Shown here piece by piece: positions 1 to 10,431 of a DNA stretch of 64,000 bases. Both the position numbers and the translations under genes were made by a program. Position 1 is the stretch's first letter, and every line of letters starts with the position of its first letter. The stretch is from Datisca glomerata (taxonomy: Eukaryota; Streptophyta; Magnoliopsida; Cucurbitales; Datiscaceae), in NCBI GenBank assembly GCA_003255025.1, contig QANY01000148.1, positions 545,204 to 609,203 of the forward strand. The letters are read 5' to 3'. The notes below the pieces were generated by a model. It ran no database searches, was not told the origin of the DNA, and worked only from the letters and a program-made list of their open reading frames with translations.

Positions 1-2320
1 TGGTTGTCAGTTAGAAGAGGATGTTTGGTAACAGTTAGGACTTTGGGATTAGAGATACCAGACTTTGATCTTGTTATCATTGGTGAGAAGGTTGATTGAT
101 CTAAATTTCTGGTATAAAAGTAGGGTTGATGGGCAGGTCAATGACCAAATTATTAGAGATGGAAGGGAATTGGCTGGACAAAGGGAGATTGCTAGGAGGA
201 GCTTCTGTATCAGTAATAGTATTAGTGTTCAAAGTCAATGACACAATAGCAGTATCATAGTTATCACGGTAATTCAGATCAGGTGAAGGAGAAGAACCAG
301 GAGATACCTGAGAAGATGAATGATGAAGTGGCTGACCTGTGACATAATCCTGAGAAGCACTATCAGTAGAGGTTTGTGAAGTGTGACTGGCAGGAACAAA
401 CTGAGTTTGGATAGTACACAGAAATAAATGATCTATATCAGATGAAGAAGCTTTAGAAGTTATATGAAAAAGAGTCCTAAAAGGAAAGTTTGTCCCATTA
501 AAAGTAACATTTATGGAGATATATATTTTGCCAGTTCTGTGAAGACACCTATTCCCCTTATGACTAGAAGAATAACAAAGAAAGATGAATAAGTCAGTGT
601 GAAAATCAAGTTTGTGATTATTGTAAGGTCTGAGGTTAGAAAAACAAGCACACCCAAAAGGTCTTAGGATGGTATAATCAGGTTTTTGTCCAAAAAGGAG
701 TTCAAAGAATGATTTGTATGGAAGAATGGGAGTAGGCAATCTGTTAATCAGATAAGCAAATGTATGAAAAGTTTCCCACTAGTATTTTAGAGGATGATGA
801 GACTAAGCCAGAAGTGTTAAGCCAATTTCTACAAGATGTCTATGCTTTCTTTCAATTCTACCAGTTTGTTGGTGAATATATGGGTAATGATGCCTAAATT
901 AAATATCTTGAGAGTGTAAAAAAGTTAGGAAATGTCTAAATTCCCCTCCCCAATCAGATTGAACAGATTTGATTTTGAGATCTAACTAATTTTCAATGAA
1001 TTTTTTGAATAGAATAAAAACTTGCAAGGCTTCAGACTTGTTTTTGAGAAGGAATATCCAAGAATACCTTCTATAGTCATCAAGGAAGTTTATGTAATAC
1101 CTATATCCTTTAGTCGAAAGCAAAGATGTTGGACCCCATAAATCAGTATTGATGAGCTCAAGGGGCCTTTTTGTTTTGGTTTGGGCTAAGGGAAAAGGTA
1201 GGACATGAGTCTTGCCCCTTTTAAAGGCAATGCAGAAAATAGATTTTTGGTTAGTGAGGTTTGAGTGGCTCAAATTTAGAGCTCTAGTTAAAATGCTATA
1301 AGAAGGGTGTCCTAACCTCATATCCCATATATTAAAGTCATTTGTAGTATTCATGTTATAAGAAACTAGTTTTCCATAAATTTTTGCAATATTTAGATTG
1401 GACAGTTTCGTAGCAGAATCAAACAAATTTGAGTAAGGAGAAACAAACTTTTTATTGACCAAAGACTTTGAACTACAATGAAAAGGTTCAGTTTGACTCT
1501 TATTATAGTCACAAGAAACAACAGAAGGAGAGTTATTAACACTAGAGAGACTTGAACATGATATGCTGGGTTGAAGAAAGCATGAAAGAGTAGTAGGACC
1601 ACTTGAATCAGGGTATGTCAACAGGTACAAGCCATCCTTAAGTGTCCCTCATAAAAGAAGGGTTCTCTTGATTTTGTCCTTCACAAAACAAGAATTAGAG
1701 TGAAACTCAATAAAGATATCATTGTCATTATTGATCTTGGATATACTAATTAAGTTTTTCTTGATATTAGGAACTCTAACTAAGCAATTTAGGTTCAAAT
1801 CATGCTCTTTAGTAGATAATAAAGCACCGCCAATGTGAGTTATAGTAAGGTTTTTGCCATTACCTACAGCCAGCCTTTCTTTACCAGTATATTCTTGTGG
1901 CATACTCAGATTAGCTAGCTCAGCAGTGACATGGTTCGTGGCAGCACTGTCAGCATACTAGTCACAGTCATTTATTGAGTCAGGAGATTCCATATAGGCA
2001 GAAGGAGAGGCCATGAATGCCGAAGGATTTGAGGTTATAAAGGTAGAAGGATTGTTGTTGGAGAATTGAGAATATTGATTAGCATTTCTTGAAGTTTTGT
2101 CGAATCTATAATAACATACAACAGCAGAATGTACTGGTTTTGCATATACTTGACAGATAATCTTGCCACCATTCCTGCCTCCTCTACCACCTCGTCTTCC
2201 TTGCTTATTGCCAATGTTACCATTGTTCTGATTTGAGTATTTATTGATTCTAAAATTCTTGTTTCCATTTTGTTGGAAGTTCTTTCTTTATTAGAACTGT
2301 TGTTAGATGCCATTGGACGT
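1..2320 (-). pseudogene. copia gag-pol relic (zinc knuckle, protease, integrase)
   Basis: Reading leftward: a short gag start (MASNNSS) runs almost directly into an RGGRGG-rich tail and a zinc knuckle near 2150 (C-x2-Y-x4-H-x4-C, second Cys replaced by Tyr), so the main gag domain is deleted. The protease motif is DSAA near 1950, with a stop just before it. The GAG-pre-integrase motif WDMRLGHPS lies near 1320. The integrase catalytic region contains LINTDLWGP, then SDWGGEF and the RIERKHRH glutamate segment between 986 and 830. Stops fall at about 983, 897 and 800. The region 101-739 encodes the post-integrase segment (FGCACFSNLRPYNNHKLD). Family membership is clear; it is not functional. Confidence 0.85.
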
Positions 2321-2333
2321 GAGTCATCTTCTT

Positions 2334-2345
2334 GCTCTGATACCA
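2334..2345 (-). other. Primer binding site (tRNA-iMet)
   Basis: TGGTATCAGAGC on the minus strand abuts the LTR. It is complementary to the 3' end of plant initiator tRNA-Met, the usual copia primer. Confidence 0.85.
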
Positions 2346-2651
2346 TGTGAAGAATAGCAAGGCTATTCAAAGTGCCCAAGACTTGAATAAACAGTAGAAA
2401 GAAGAAATAAGAATAAGAAAGAAGAAAGGTAGAAAATGAAGTAGTGTTCTTGAAGAGATCTTGGACAATCATATAATTCACTAACTCTTGTGAAGTATAA
2501 GGGTATTGTATTTATACTAAAGGAAAAGAGATACACATAAAATGAAAGTAAAGCTAAAAAGGGAGAAAAGAACAAAGAAAACAGTTAGAAATGTAAACTA
2601 ACTAACTAAACAAACTGTCAACCACCTACTCTTCCTTAAGATAGACTAACA
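2346..2651 (-). repeat. 5' LTR of the copia element
   Basis: The inner edge is firm: on the minus strand the LTR ends ...TTCACA directly before the primer site. The outer edge is inferred from a TGTTAGTC start at 2651, giving about 306 bp with TG...CA ends. A TATA box lies inside. No partner LTR is in the window to confirm the outer boundary. Confidence 0.55.
2509..2517 (-). promoter_or_regulatory. TATA box of LTR promoter
   Basis: TATAAATAC on the minus strand, inside the LTR and about 165 bases upstream of the primer site, as expected for a U3 promoter. Confidence 0.5.
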
Positions 2652-4279
2652 TTTAGTCTCTATCGGTGTGATAAACCTCAGCCTTGGCTCTGAAGTAGGT
2701 GTAGTGGGATCGTTGCAAATAGGGAATGGAGACCTGGGGCAATCTTCCGAGACGGATTTGACATTTATGTACCAAAAAAGAGGTGATATACTTAACATGT
2801 TATTTATTACTTCAATTATGAACGTAGTTTTTTACAATTTTTTCTTAAAAATAAGTGTAATAAAAAAATATGAAACATTGTAGAGTGGAAAAAAAATTGC
2901 AAAATTTCTCCCCCTAGTGAGTTTGGATTTAATTTCATTATATAAGTGTAACTTGAAGAAATAAAAGACTAAATTAATATGTTGCAAATAGCTATCAAAT
3001 GTTATTTTAAGTTGCACCAAAAATCCGTATTGAGTCGAGAATCAATTTTATCATAAAAATGTGATTTGGAAAGAAAAACAATGTAAACTATGGTAGAATA
3101 ATTTGGAAGTTTAGCATTCTCCTTGAGAAGATAAATGTCTATTAATTGAATTTTTTAACTAATCTCAAGGATGTTAAAGTTAAATTTGACGTAATCTTAA
3201 GAGCAGATCGAACTTAATTATGAGTCTATGAGTATTGGGAAACAAGCTCATAGCTTAACTAGCTGAGTTACACTTGAGTATTATTGATAGAAGAATAATT
3301 GCATGTGAATTGCTACAAATTATTTACAATTGGAATATTGAATTTAAAGGAAAGACATAATATGTTAGACTAGGTTCAGTCCATATTGAATCTATACTTA
3401 TGTAGTATGTTAGACTAGGTTCAGACCATATTGTAGTAAAATTATCATTAAAATTTAAAAAAAAAAAAGGCTCTTCTCTGTTTGTTCATGTTGAGAACGA
3501 TGTTCTAAATATATTGAATAGTCCATTTCAGTATCTTGAAAAATAATGAGTCTAAAACAGAACAGAATATAATATCATCAAAAGCTGTAGACAATAGAAA
3601 AATTGTTATAAAAGTCTCTTTTATTTTATTTTAGAATATCTAGATCCGTGACCCGACTCTATATTAAAGGGTAAGAATACTATTTCAATGTTTTTGAAAA
3701 ACACACGTCATAAAAAATGTTTTAAGGAAAAGTTTTTAGAAAAAAAATAACTCTTCATAATTGAAAATAAAAAGTGAAATTGGGACTACTGTATAAGAAT
3801 CTCATGTAAAAAATCACTACTCCAACAATAAAATCAAGTTGTCACATACAAAATTAAAGGCTTTTGGATTGTGGAACAAAGTATGAAGTTTGCTTTCGTG
3901 ATTTTCTACATGATCAAACATATAATTCATTGATCTATTCTATTGAAAATACAAACAAGATTATCCATATTTATGTAATATGAATAATTTTCTTTGACTC
4001 GTTTTAACATTTTTGAAAGCTAAAACTCACTCTTTGACACACAAAAATCAAGTTAGTGTTATTTTTATTATAGCAGACTGACCGAGGAGGAAAAATCATT
4101 TACAATCATATGTTGAAAACCCCATATAGTATCTATATATTAGTGAAAATATAAAAATAATATAAATATTCACATCAAACTATTGGAGAGACTAAAAACT
4201 GTGCACGCAAGCCCAAAATAAAACAAGCATGTAAGCAAGAAATCTTAACAGCTTGCAGGCTCTAAAGAAACATGACAAT
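2652..4279. other. AT-rich intergenic DNA
   Basis: No supported gene. A direct repeat of about 28 bp (core TTAGACTAGGTTCAG) occurs at about 3361 and 3409. Short open frames here have no recognisable domain. Confidence 0.6.
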
Positions 4280-5225
4280 TATTTAAATCAATAGGATGAA
4301 CGTCCAGCAAAATCATTGTTAATAAAACTATTACAAAAATCTGGAACATTGAACCACTATATAACAGATACTAGAGAATAAACATGAGTAGCAAGAGCAT
4401 CTGCTACCAGATTACCTCTCCGGTAAATATGAGAAACTTAAAAATTCATGAGAGATATTAAGAAAATACAACGATTCCAAGCTTGATGAATTCTCCTAGG
4501 TACCTAATTACATTGTTTAGAAAATAATAGAACCACAAAAGTTGAGTCACTTTCCAACTAAATTCTATTCCAATCATATTTTCGTGTGTATTCAATATCA
4601 AATGACTGCAAATAATTCTGAAGCAAGTACCGAATTCGAAAGGATAGAAAATCATTCTTTCATAAAAGGTCTACAAATTCAAAATATACCACCGCAACCT
4701 CCAACACCCGGAGAACCCAAAGAATCTCCATCTATATTGAGCTTAATCCAATTTTACAAGAAGGGAAGCCAACGAACCAAAGAGATAACAGGAGTTTTAA
4801 AGGGATGGCCACTAAGTTCGAAAATTTTAAGAATGGATAGATTGTCTATCAAATGTGACATTTTACCAATATAAAGAAAATATTGGTTTCTTTAATTAGA
4901 GTGCCATATGAACACAAGACGATGCTCTAAAATTAATCTTTTCATTTTGGAAAATCAGCTTATTGTGTGAGTTTCAGATAACCCAAAGCGTACTATAGAC
5001 TGTAGAAATTCATAAAGGCCATACCTGCGAACTACTCTTTGTTTCGTAGACTTTTAAACGAAAGGATTTTAAGTCCGATCAAGGCATCATTTTCTTAAAA
5101 GAACTAAAAATCACTTCCCAAAGAATGGAAGCTAAATCACATCTAAGAAAAATATGATCAGTCGTTTCAGAGAAGGAGTCGTAAATAGTACATCGAGTTC
5201 TTATACGAAGCTTTCATAACTTTCT
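4280..5225 (-). pseudogene. LINE (non-LTR) retrotransposon 3' end, decayed
   Basis: Conceptual translation of the minus strand, with several stops and frameshifts, shows LINE landmarks in order. A zf-RVT segment reads ETTDHIFLRCDLASILWEV (about 5190-5120), followed by the WVIWNSHNKLIFQNE-like connector (about 5000-4930). An RNase H-like end reads VSHIYRRGNLVADALATH (about 4435-4380). This is the C-terminal third of a plant L1-type ORF2; the reverse transcriptase proper is not seen, consistent with 5' truncation. No poly(A) tail or target duplication was identified. Confidence 0.75.
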
Positions 5226-5555
5226 GCATAGTTTTTACCTACTCTCATTGGTGGATTTCTGTCTTAGCTCCTAGCTCCTTAACTCTTACTCATTATCAAA
5301 AATTACATACTCACCTTAGAAAGTGATGAAACTTCATTTCACCTATTATCTTTCAACATGTTTCAATGAGGTTATGCCATTGTTCTTTCTTCTTTTACCT
5401 TTAGGCAATTTCACGAATATTTCTGTAGGGTTCTTATGCAAAACTTTCATCACTTTCTGTACAACTTTTGCCTACCTTCATTGATGATTGATTGCCTGTC
5501 ACATCTCCTTAGCCATTACTCATTATCAGAAATTACATATATACTCACCTCAAGT
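5205..5555. repeat. Internal tandem duplication in copia relic A
   Basis: About 125 bp is duplicated with divergence at about 5205-5330 and 5430-5555. Shared words are CTTTCAT.ACTTTCTG, TTTT.CCTAC and TTACTCATTATCA. Only one copy exists at the matching place in relic B (about 52350-52460). Confidence 0.55.
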
Positions 5556-6770
5556 GCATATGGTAGAGGATTGTTGCTCTCTACTAGACCTTTGTAGCTA
5601 ATGGTTACATTACTCGGTGGCTCTAACATTGGCTAGGCATCTTGTGCTGAGGGCTTGTCGATAGTAGCTTCATTAGGACTATCACCTTTTGTAATTCTAT
5701 CATCATCTTTCCCTAGAGATTTAAGAACTAAATTTCAATTAATCAAGCCAGGCTGAAGCTTCTCTACTATCACCAATGTCTGTAACCGTCTTTTCTTCAA
5801 AGGATTTTACATCTCAACTAATGATTGTTTTCATCTTAAATGGATCTCATCATCTCGTAATGGGCATTTAATTAACTAGTGGTTATTCTCCACTATTTAA
5901 ACCAATCCTTGGTGAGCTTTGTGAATACAACCTGGAGCGTGTGCTTTTTTCTTCCTCCATCAATCGTCTACAAGCTTTGTCTACAAGCTTCATATCAGCA
6001 AGTCACTTGGTATTTAAGATAAAGAAGATATCTTAGGGGTAACATGAATAGGGCAGCAACGCCGTTAACCACCTAATATATGTCTAGGTATGTGCTATGC
6101 ACAATGTTCTATATAGAGATAACAAATATATTTTTCCTGGAGAAATCAACTATCTTCGTTGTAATTATTCTCTTCTTATCACCATGTTTTCTTTTGTTTA
6201 TCCTTTTTAAATGTTCTACACTCAGATTTTTATTCCCATTTTCTTGTAGCGAAAGCACTGACGTTTCTCAATTGTCTAAAGAGAAACTGATGACCAACTT
6301 CCATTTGCTTGTTTTTTCCTTGTTGATATATCGACAAGACCCAGCCAGCCAGATGATGTCTATTGGTTGGTAATGAGAGGACTCTTAGTACAGGCATTTT
6401 TATTGAAGAAAGATGACTGATGATGTTTTCTATCTCATTCAAGTGTTCCACAATGGATGTGTTCTCTTTGTGTTTTAGGTTCACAAATTTCTTATCACAG
6501 TAGCTGTATTCATTTATTTTGCTCTCATACACTATCTTTTAAATTTATCCACAAATAGTGTGTAGAGGTTTGATTCATTATATTGTAATAGATATTATCA
6601 TCCACCCACTGATGCATGTAGCCATACCGGTTCAACAAATCTCTATATTTATTACTCATATTTACCGCCTTCGCGATATCACCTTTAGTGGGAGAATAGA
6701 ATTTTTTATAATAAAGAAAATCCTTCATTTTTTCTTATCCACAATTCTGATCAACTACTCTCTTTAAAAC
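5205..6770 (-). pseudogene. copia gag/protease relic, copy A
   Basis: The segment 6728-6230 encodes a UBN2-type copia gag. Visible motifs are YYNIMNQTSTHYLWINLKD, then KKFVNLKHKENTSIVEHLNE and ENIISHLSSIKM, split by a frameshift near 6530. Sequence further left on the same strand corresponds to the zinc-knuckle/protease/pre-integrase part but is too decayed to read through. A second, independently decayed copy lies at 52330-53860 in the same orientation. No LTRs were recognised. Confidence 0.7.
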
Positions 6771-7381
6771 TATTCATTCTGCTTGTATTAATCTCTATAT
6801 ATAGTTTTAGTAAACTATAAACCTTGCTAACCTAGCTTTGAGATCAATTTTTAGGAATTACAATTCCTTCTTTTGTTTTTTTATTGGTTTAGTTTATTAT
6901 ACATGCTAGGATGTTTACCCTGTTATTGATAATTGATTAAATCATCTATGATATTAGTTTATTGTGATATGATAATTAACGGTTTTTTATATTTCCACAA
7001 GTCGTATTCAAGTTATATTAGTCACTAATTCTCAGCTCAATCTGGTTGAAATGGGTTGAGGTTACCTAACTCATGATCCAAAATGTGAGAGAAGATATTA
7101 TTGAAGTGGTCTGACATTAATTTCGGTAAGGACTGACGATCAATTCATAAGTTTGAAGGATAATACAATACTACCTAATAATTAAGTTTAAGGATTAAAT
7201 TAAACTATTGACATTCAATAATGAATACGCATGAATCTCGTATGTTATTAAGTATTAAATAATCAAATCTAATATTTTTTTTGTCAAACTTATATTATAA
7301 ATTTAAAAAATAATAAGAGAATAAAACTTAAATCCATGATCACTGTATAAAATTTTCTACTTTCTTTCTCCGTTCTTCACC
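6771..7381. other. AT-rich spacer
   Basis: Nothing recognisable apart from short A/T runs. Confidence 0.5.
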
Positions 7382-7672
7382 CTATTCTTTTTTGCCAAGT
7401 CCCATGTACCTCTTAGACTGACAGGGTGGGTCCCTCCCACCCACGGCACAATGGTTTTTACCAATAGCTGCATCAATGTTTAATTTAATACAACCCTCTT
7501 TCGGTCTTACCGAGGCTGTAGACGACGAAGGCTTATAATGAGAGGAAGGCAGTAAGTCATTAGCCAATTTGTGGTCCGCTGCAAAGTTATCAATCCAAGC
7601 CTGCACATCAAAAGCCGGGTTGTAGTTGACTATTATTAAAAGATATCTAGATTCTTTTTCCGAACTAAGCAA
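7382..7672 (-). pseudogene. RNase H-like (RVT_3) fragment, LINE-derived
   Basis: The 96-residue minus-strand frame contains RPKEGCIKLNIDAAIGKN followed by a GG-RDP segment. This matches the first strand of plant LINE/RVT_3 RNase H domains (usually PP..G..KLN.DA......G.G.V.RD). The first catalytic Asp is present; the rest of the fold is missing or out of frame. Upstream residues (VQAWIDNFAADHKLAN) may be linker. It is not expected to be functional. It could be part of the LINE at 4280-5225 or a separate insertion. Confidence 0.45.
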
Positions 7673-9796
7673 TTGATTAAATCATATGATTGTTAATTAA
7701 AATATATGCTTTAAATTTTGAGTTGTATATTTCTTCATAATAATACGTCATGCATTATTGGCACAATATTTGTACTTGGTCTTCTGTTATATATTCTCTA
7801 AGACTTTGAAGGATAGTGACGACTACTTCTTTTAATTAATTAATTTTATTTAATTTTCTTCTTTGATTTTTAAATTTAGAAAAAAAAAGATATATAGCCT
7901 ATTGAGCATAGACTTGGTTCGGGTATTCTTTGAAGGGGAATTTGAATTTTAAACATCTTGAGATAACTTTAACTAAGGAACCGATTACAACCCAAAGAGT
8001 TTCACTTATTATTAAACCAGACAGCTCCAAGAAATCCATTTGCGGGTGTATAAGTATAAAAACTTTGACTAAGGATTATCATATAAGCGATTTTGTTTGA
8101 AACACGTTTTGAACCTAAAAATTTCTCGACCTCAACAGTATTTTCTACAAAACATTTGAAGATAAGTGATTTTTGAAAATTTTTATTTAAACTCACGTGC
8201 ATGCATTGCACGTGTTGAACCATGTTAACCTTTATATTTAGACTTTAAAATAAAATGATCATTTCATTTAATCCTACAACCATTGAACTATTCTTGTTCT
8301 TATAACAAGCTTTATCTATTCAAATGTCAATAGATAATAATTTTTCTTTTTCACTCATTTTGGAATGCTTCCGAAATAAACATCACTCTTACATAAAATG
8401 AAAAACAGGTTTCCATGAAAAAATAAATGAAGTTTACTTTTCCAAACTCAGAAATCCTGAGACTTTCAAACTCCATAAAACCCGACACCATTGATGCGAG
8501 AACACAAACTCCACGTCATTCTTCTTCGTTGCCGTCTCCTCCGTCATCGTTGCCTTCGTCAATTTGAAGATTGCAAATGTTTATAGACAAGCTGACTCAT
8601 GGTTGGCAACAAGTCAATTTGAAGAAAATTGTAGCAGATAAGTTATTATCGAACTTAAAAGTCCAATTGTTTCAGTAACCTCTGAACAAAAGTCGTCTTG
8701 AAAGTTAAAAGGTTTGAACTCCACCACAGTTCCTTACAAACCACGCATCTTTGGTTCTTCAGAACCCAAATATTTTTAGACAGCACCTTTGGTTCTCAAA
8801 ACTTTCTCTTTCTATCCCTCACTTCTTTCTCTCCATCTCTATGCTTTTCCATTCAACTTTGACAAACTTTGATACACAACAACAACCAATTTGACAAAAT
8901 TTCAAAAAATTCTCATTAGTATTAGAGATAATATCAAATTGAACAGCGAAACTTAACAGAACTCAAATTTGTTCCACAGAATTATGCCAAGGAGCTTCTC
9001 GATGTCTCAAAACTTAAAACCATAACTGAAAAACGGAAATTGATGCTACTCAAAACTTAAAACCAAAGGCCCTCTTCTTCTTCACGGTGCTGTGGTGCTT
9101 CGCGACTCCTGTTCTCCTTTTCGATGCTTCGCGTCCCTCTTCTTCTTTGCGGCTCCTCTTCTTCTTGGCGACCCCCTCCCCCTATATTCTCCTTTTTCCA
9201 TGACACCCCCAGTTCTTCTTTGGGTTATACCAAAAAAGTGGGTTCCATATAACCAAAAATTTCGGGTTTGATATAAACCTAAACCCGTTAGCAAAATAAT
9301 TAATTAACAGCATTATTGATATTTTAAAAAATATTAATGTCGTTTGTTCAAAAATTAACGTTTTGGGTTTTATTATTTATAAAATAAAATGTCAAAAGAG
9401 ATTTGTATCTTTTTCTGAAACTATAAAAAATATTTGTATTTTTTAAAGGAAATCTCAGGGATGTCTGTGTACTTTTTCCAAAATGTAAAACAAATATTCA
9501 AATGTATGCATATGTCTTCAGACAAAATTGCTCTCAAACTAGGAAGAAACTAAGCTTAGTGGTCGAGAAATAATAAAAATATGTAACAACTTATTATATA
9601 ACCCTTTACCGCATCATCAATTTCTTCTTCAATTTTGAAAATGTCATGTGCTAGTAAATTAACTTTACGCAAACCCTTTTTTTGTTTAAAAATCAGTACA
9701 CGCGTAAATGAAGTTTCATGAGGTGTTTCCTCATTTGTTCGACAAGACTTTATTGTCTTTCCCTCTTAGTTCTATAATGAAGTTTCCTTTTGACAA
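7673..9796. other. Intergenic region upstream of dioxygenase
   Basis: No coding region is supported. The stretch at 9060-9290 is locally GC- and CT-rich, and its 70-codon minus frame is low-complexity. A perfect G-box/RY palindrome lies at 8194-8214 and a TATA box at 9797. Confidence 0.5.
8194..8214. promoter_or_regulatory. Perfect palindrome: two G-boxes around an RY core
   Basis: CACGTGCA, TGCAT, TGCACGTG: 8-bp inverted arms with a 5-bp centre. It holds two CACGTG G-boxes and a CATGCA RY-type core. It is about 1.75 kb upstream of the dioxygenase start, so a regulatory role is possible. It could equally be the end of an old transposon. Confidence 0.45.
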
Positions 9797-9805
9797 TATA
9801 TATAA
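9797..9805 (+). promoter_or_regulatory. TATA box of dioxygenase gene
   Basis: TATATATAA lies about 160 bases before the chosen ATG, which implies transcription starts near 9830 and a 5' UTR of about 130 bases. Confidence 0.55.
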
Positions 9806-9867
9806 TTATTAAGTGGGTTGTCCATTTCTTCTCCTGAACAAAACACGATTACTCTCAATATAAGTGA

Positions 9868-9885
9868 ATGTTTATCCTTTCATAA
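9868..9885 (+). other. Short upstream ORF in the 5' UTR
   Basis: ATG TTT ATC CTT TCA TAA encodes five residues, out of frame with the main start and entirely upstream of it. It is the only ATG between the inferred transcription start and 9965. If the transcript starts at the TATA-predicted site, ribosomes would meet it first. Confidence 0.35.
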
Positions 9886-9964
9886 TTCTCTCGGACACAA
9901 CATAAAATCAAAATCTCTTAAACTGTCGTCCTATAGTAATCCCGTGAAGAATTACTCAAAAATA

Positions 9965-10431
9965 ATGTCATCCTTTCAAATGGCAGGTGAAAAATCACCT
10001 CTTCTTCTTTCTCCTACCTATATCCTTCCAGAAATCTGCAGGCCACAGCTAAAAGAAGTTACCCATATGGCCTCGATTCCAGTCATTGATTTAAACGACG
10101 AAAATGGTGATGACCCATCTTCTTTAGTACTCAAAATATCTAAAGCTTGTGAGGAATATGGATTCTTTCATGTCATCAACCATGGAGTCTCTCAAGATTT
10201 GTGTAACAGAACTTTGGCTTCTGTTAACGATTTCTTTCACTTGCCTTTTGAAGAGAAGAGACGGTATTTTACAACAGATCATTCGAAGAAAATCAAAATT
10301 TTCAACTATCACTTTAAGGTTGATCATCAAGACCAAGAGATTATCAGAATGTGGAGTGAATCTTTCACTCATCCTTGGCAACCAGTTGCTGATTTCTCCC
10401 ATATTTTACCTAAAAATCCTCCTCAGTATAG
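9965..10431 (+). CDS. Dioxygenase exon 1
   Basis: Encodes residues 1-155 plus two bases of codon 156. It ends ...CAGTATAG before GTACTT. Reading through into the intron meets a stop 13 bases later, so retention of intron 1 would truncate the protein before the catalytic barrel. Confidence 0.9.

Larger units (their letters stand above)
1..2651 (-). mobile_element. Ty1/copia retrotransposon, decayed 5' half
   Basis: The order on the minus strand is LTR (2651-2346), tRNA-iMet primer site, short gag remnant, protease, GAG-pre-integrase and integrase, in copia order. Reverse transcriptase and RNase H would lie to the left of base 1, so the element is cut by the window edge. Several in-frame stops and a nearly absent gag domain show that it is dead. 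The second LTR is outside the window, so age and target duplication cannot be judged. Confidence 0.85.

Noticed and set aside
4542..4874. 110-codon + ORF
   Set aside because: Antisense to the LINE relic, whose minus-strand motifs are clear; no motif of its own.
9082..9294. 70-codon minus ORF upstream of the dioxygenase
   Set aside because: Arg/Lys-rich low-complexity translation of a CTT-rich stretch; no family resemblance.
9818..9964. N-terminal extension of dioxygenase exon 1
   Set aside because: The upstream frame is open to 9818, but that position is TTG, not ATG, and close to the expected transcription start; first real in-frame ATG is 9965.
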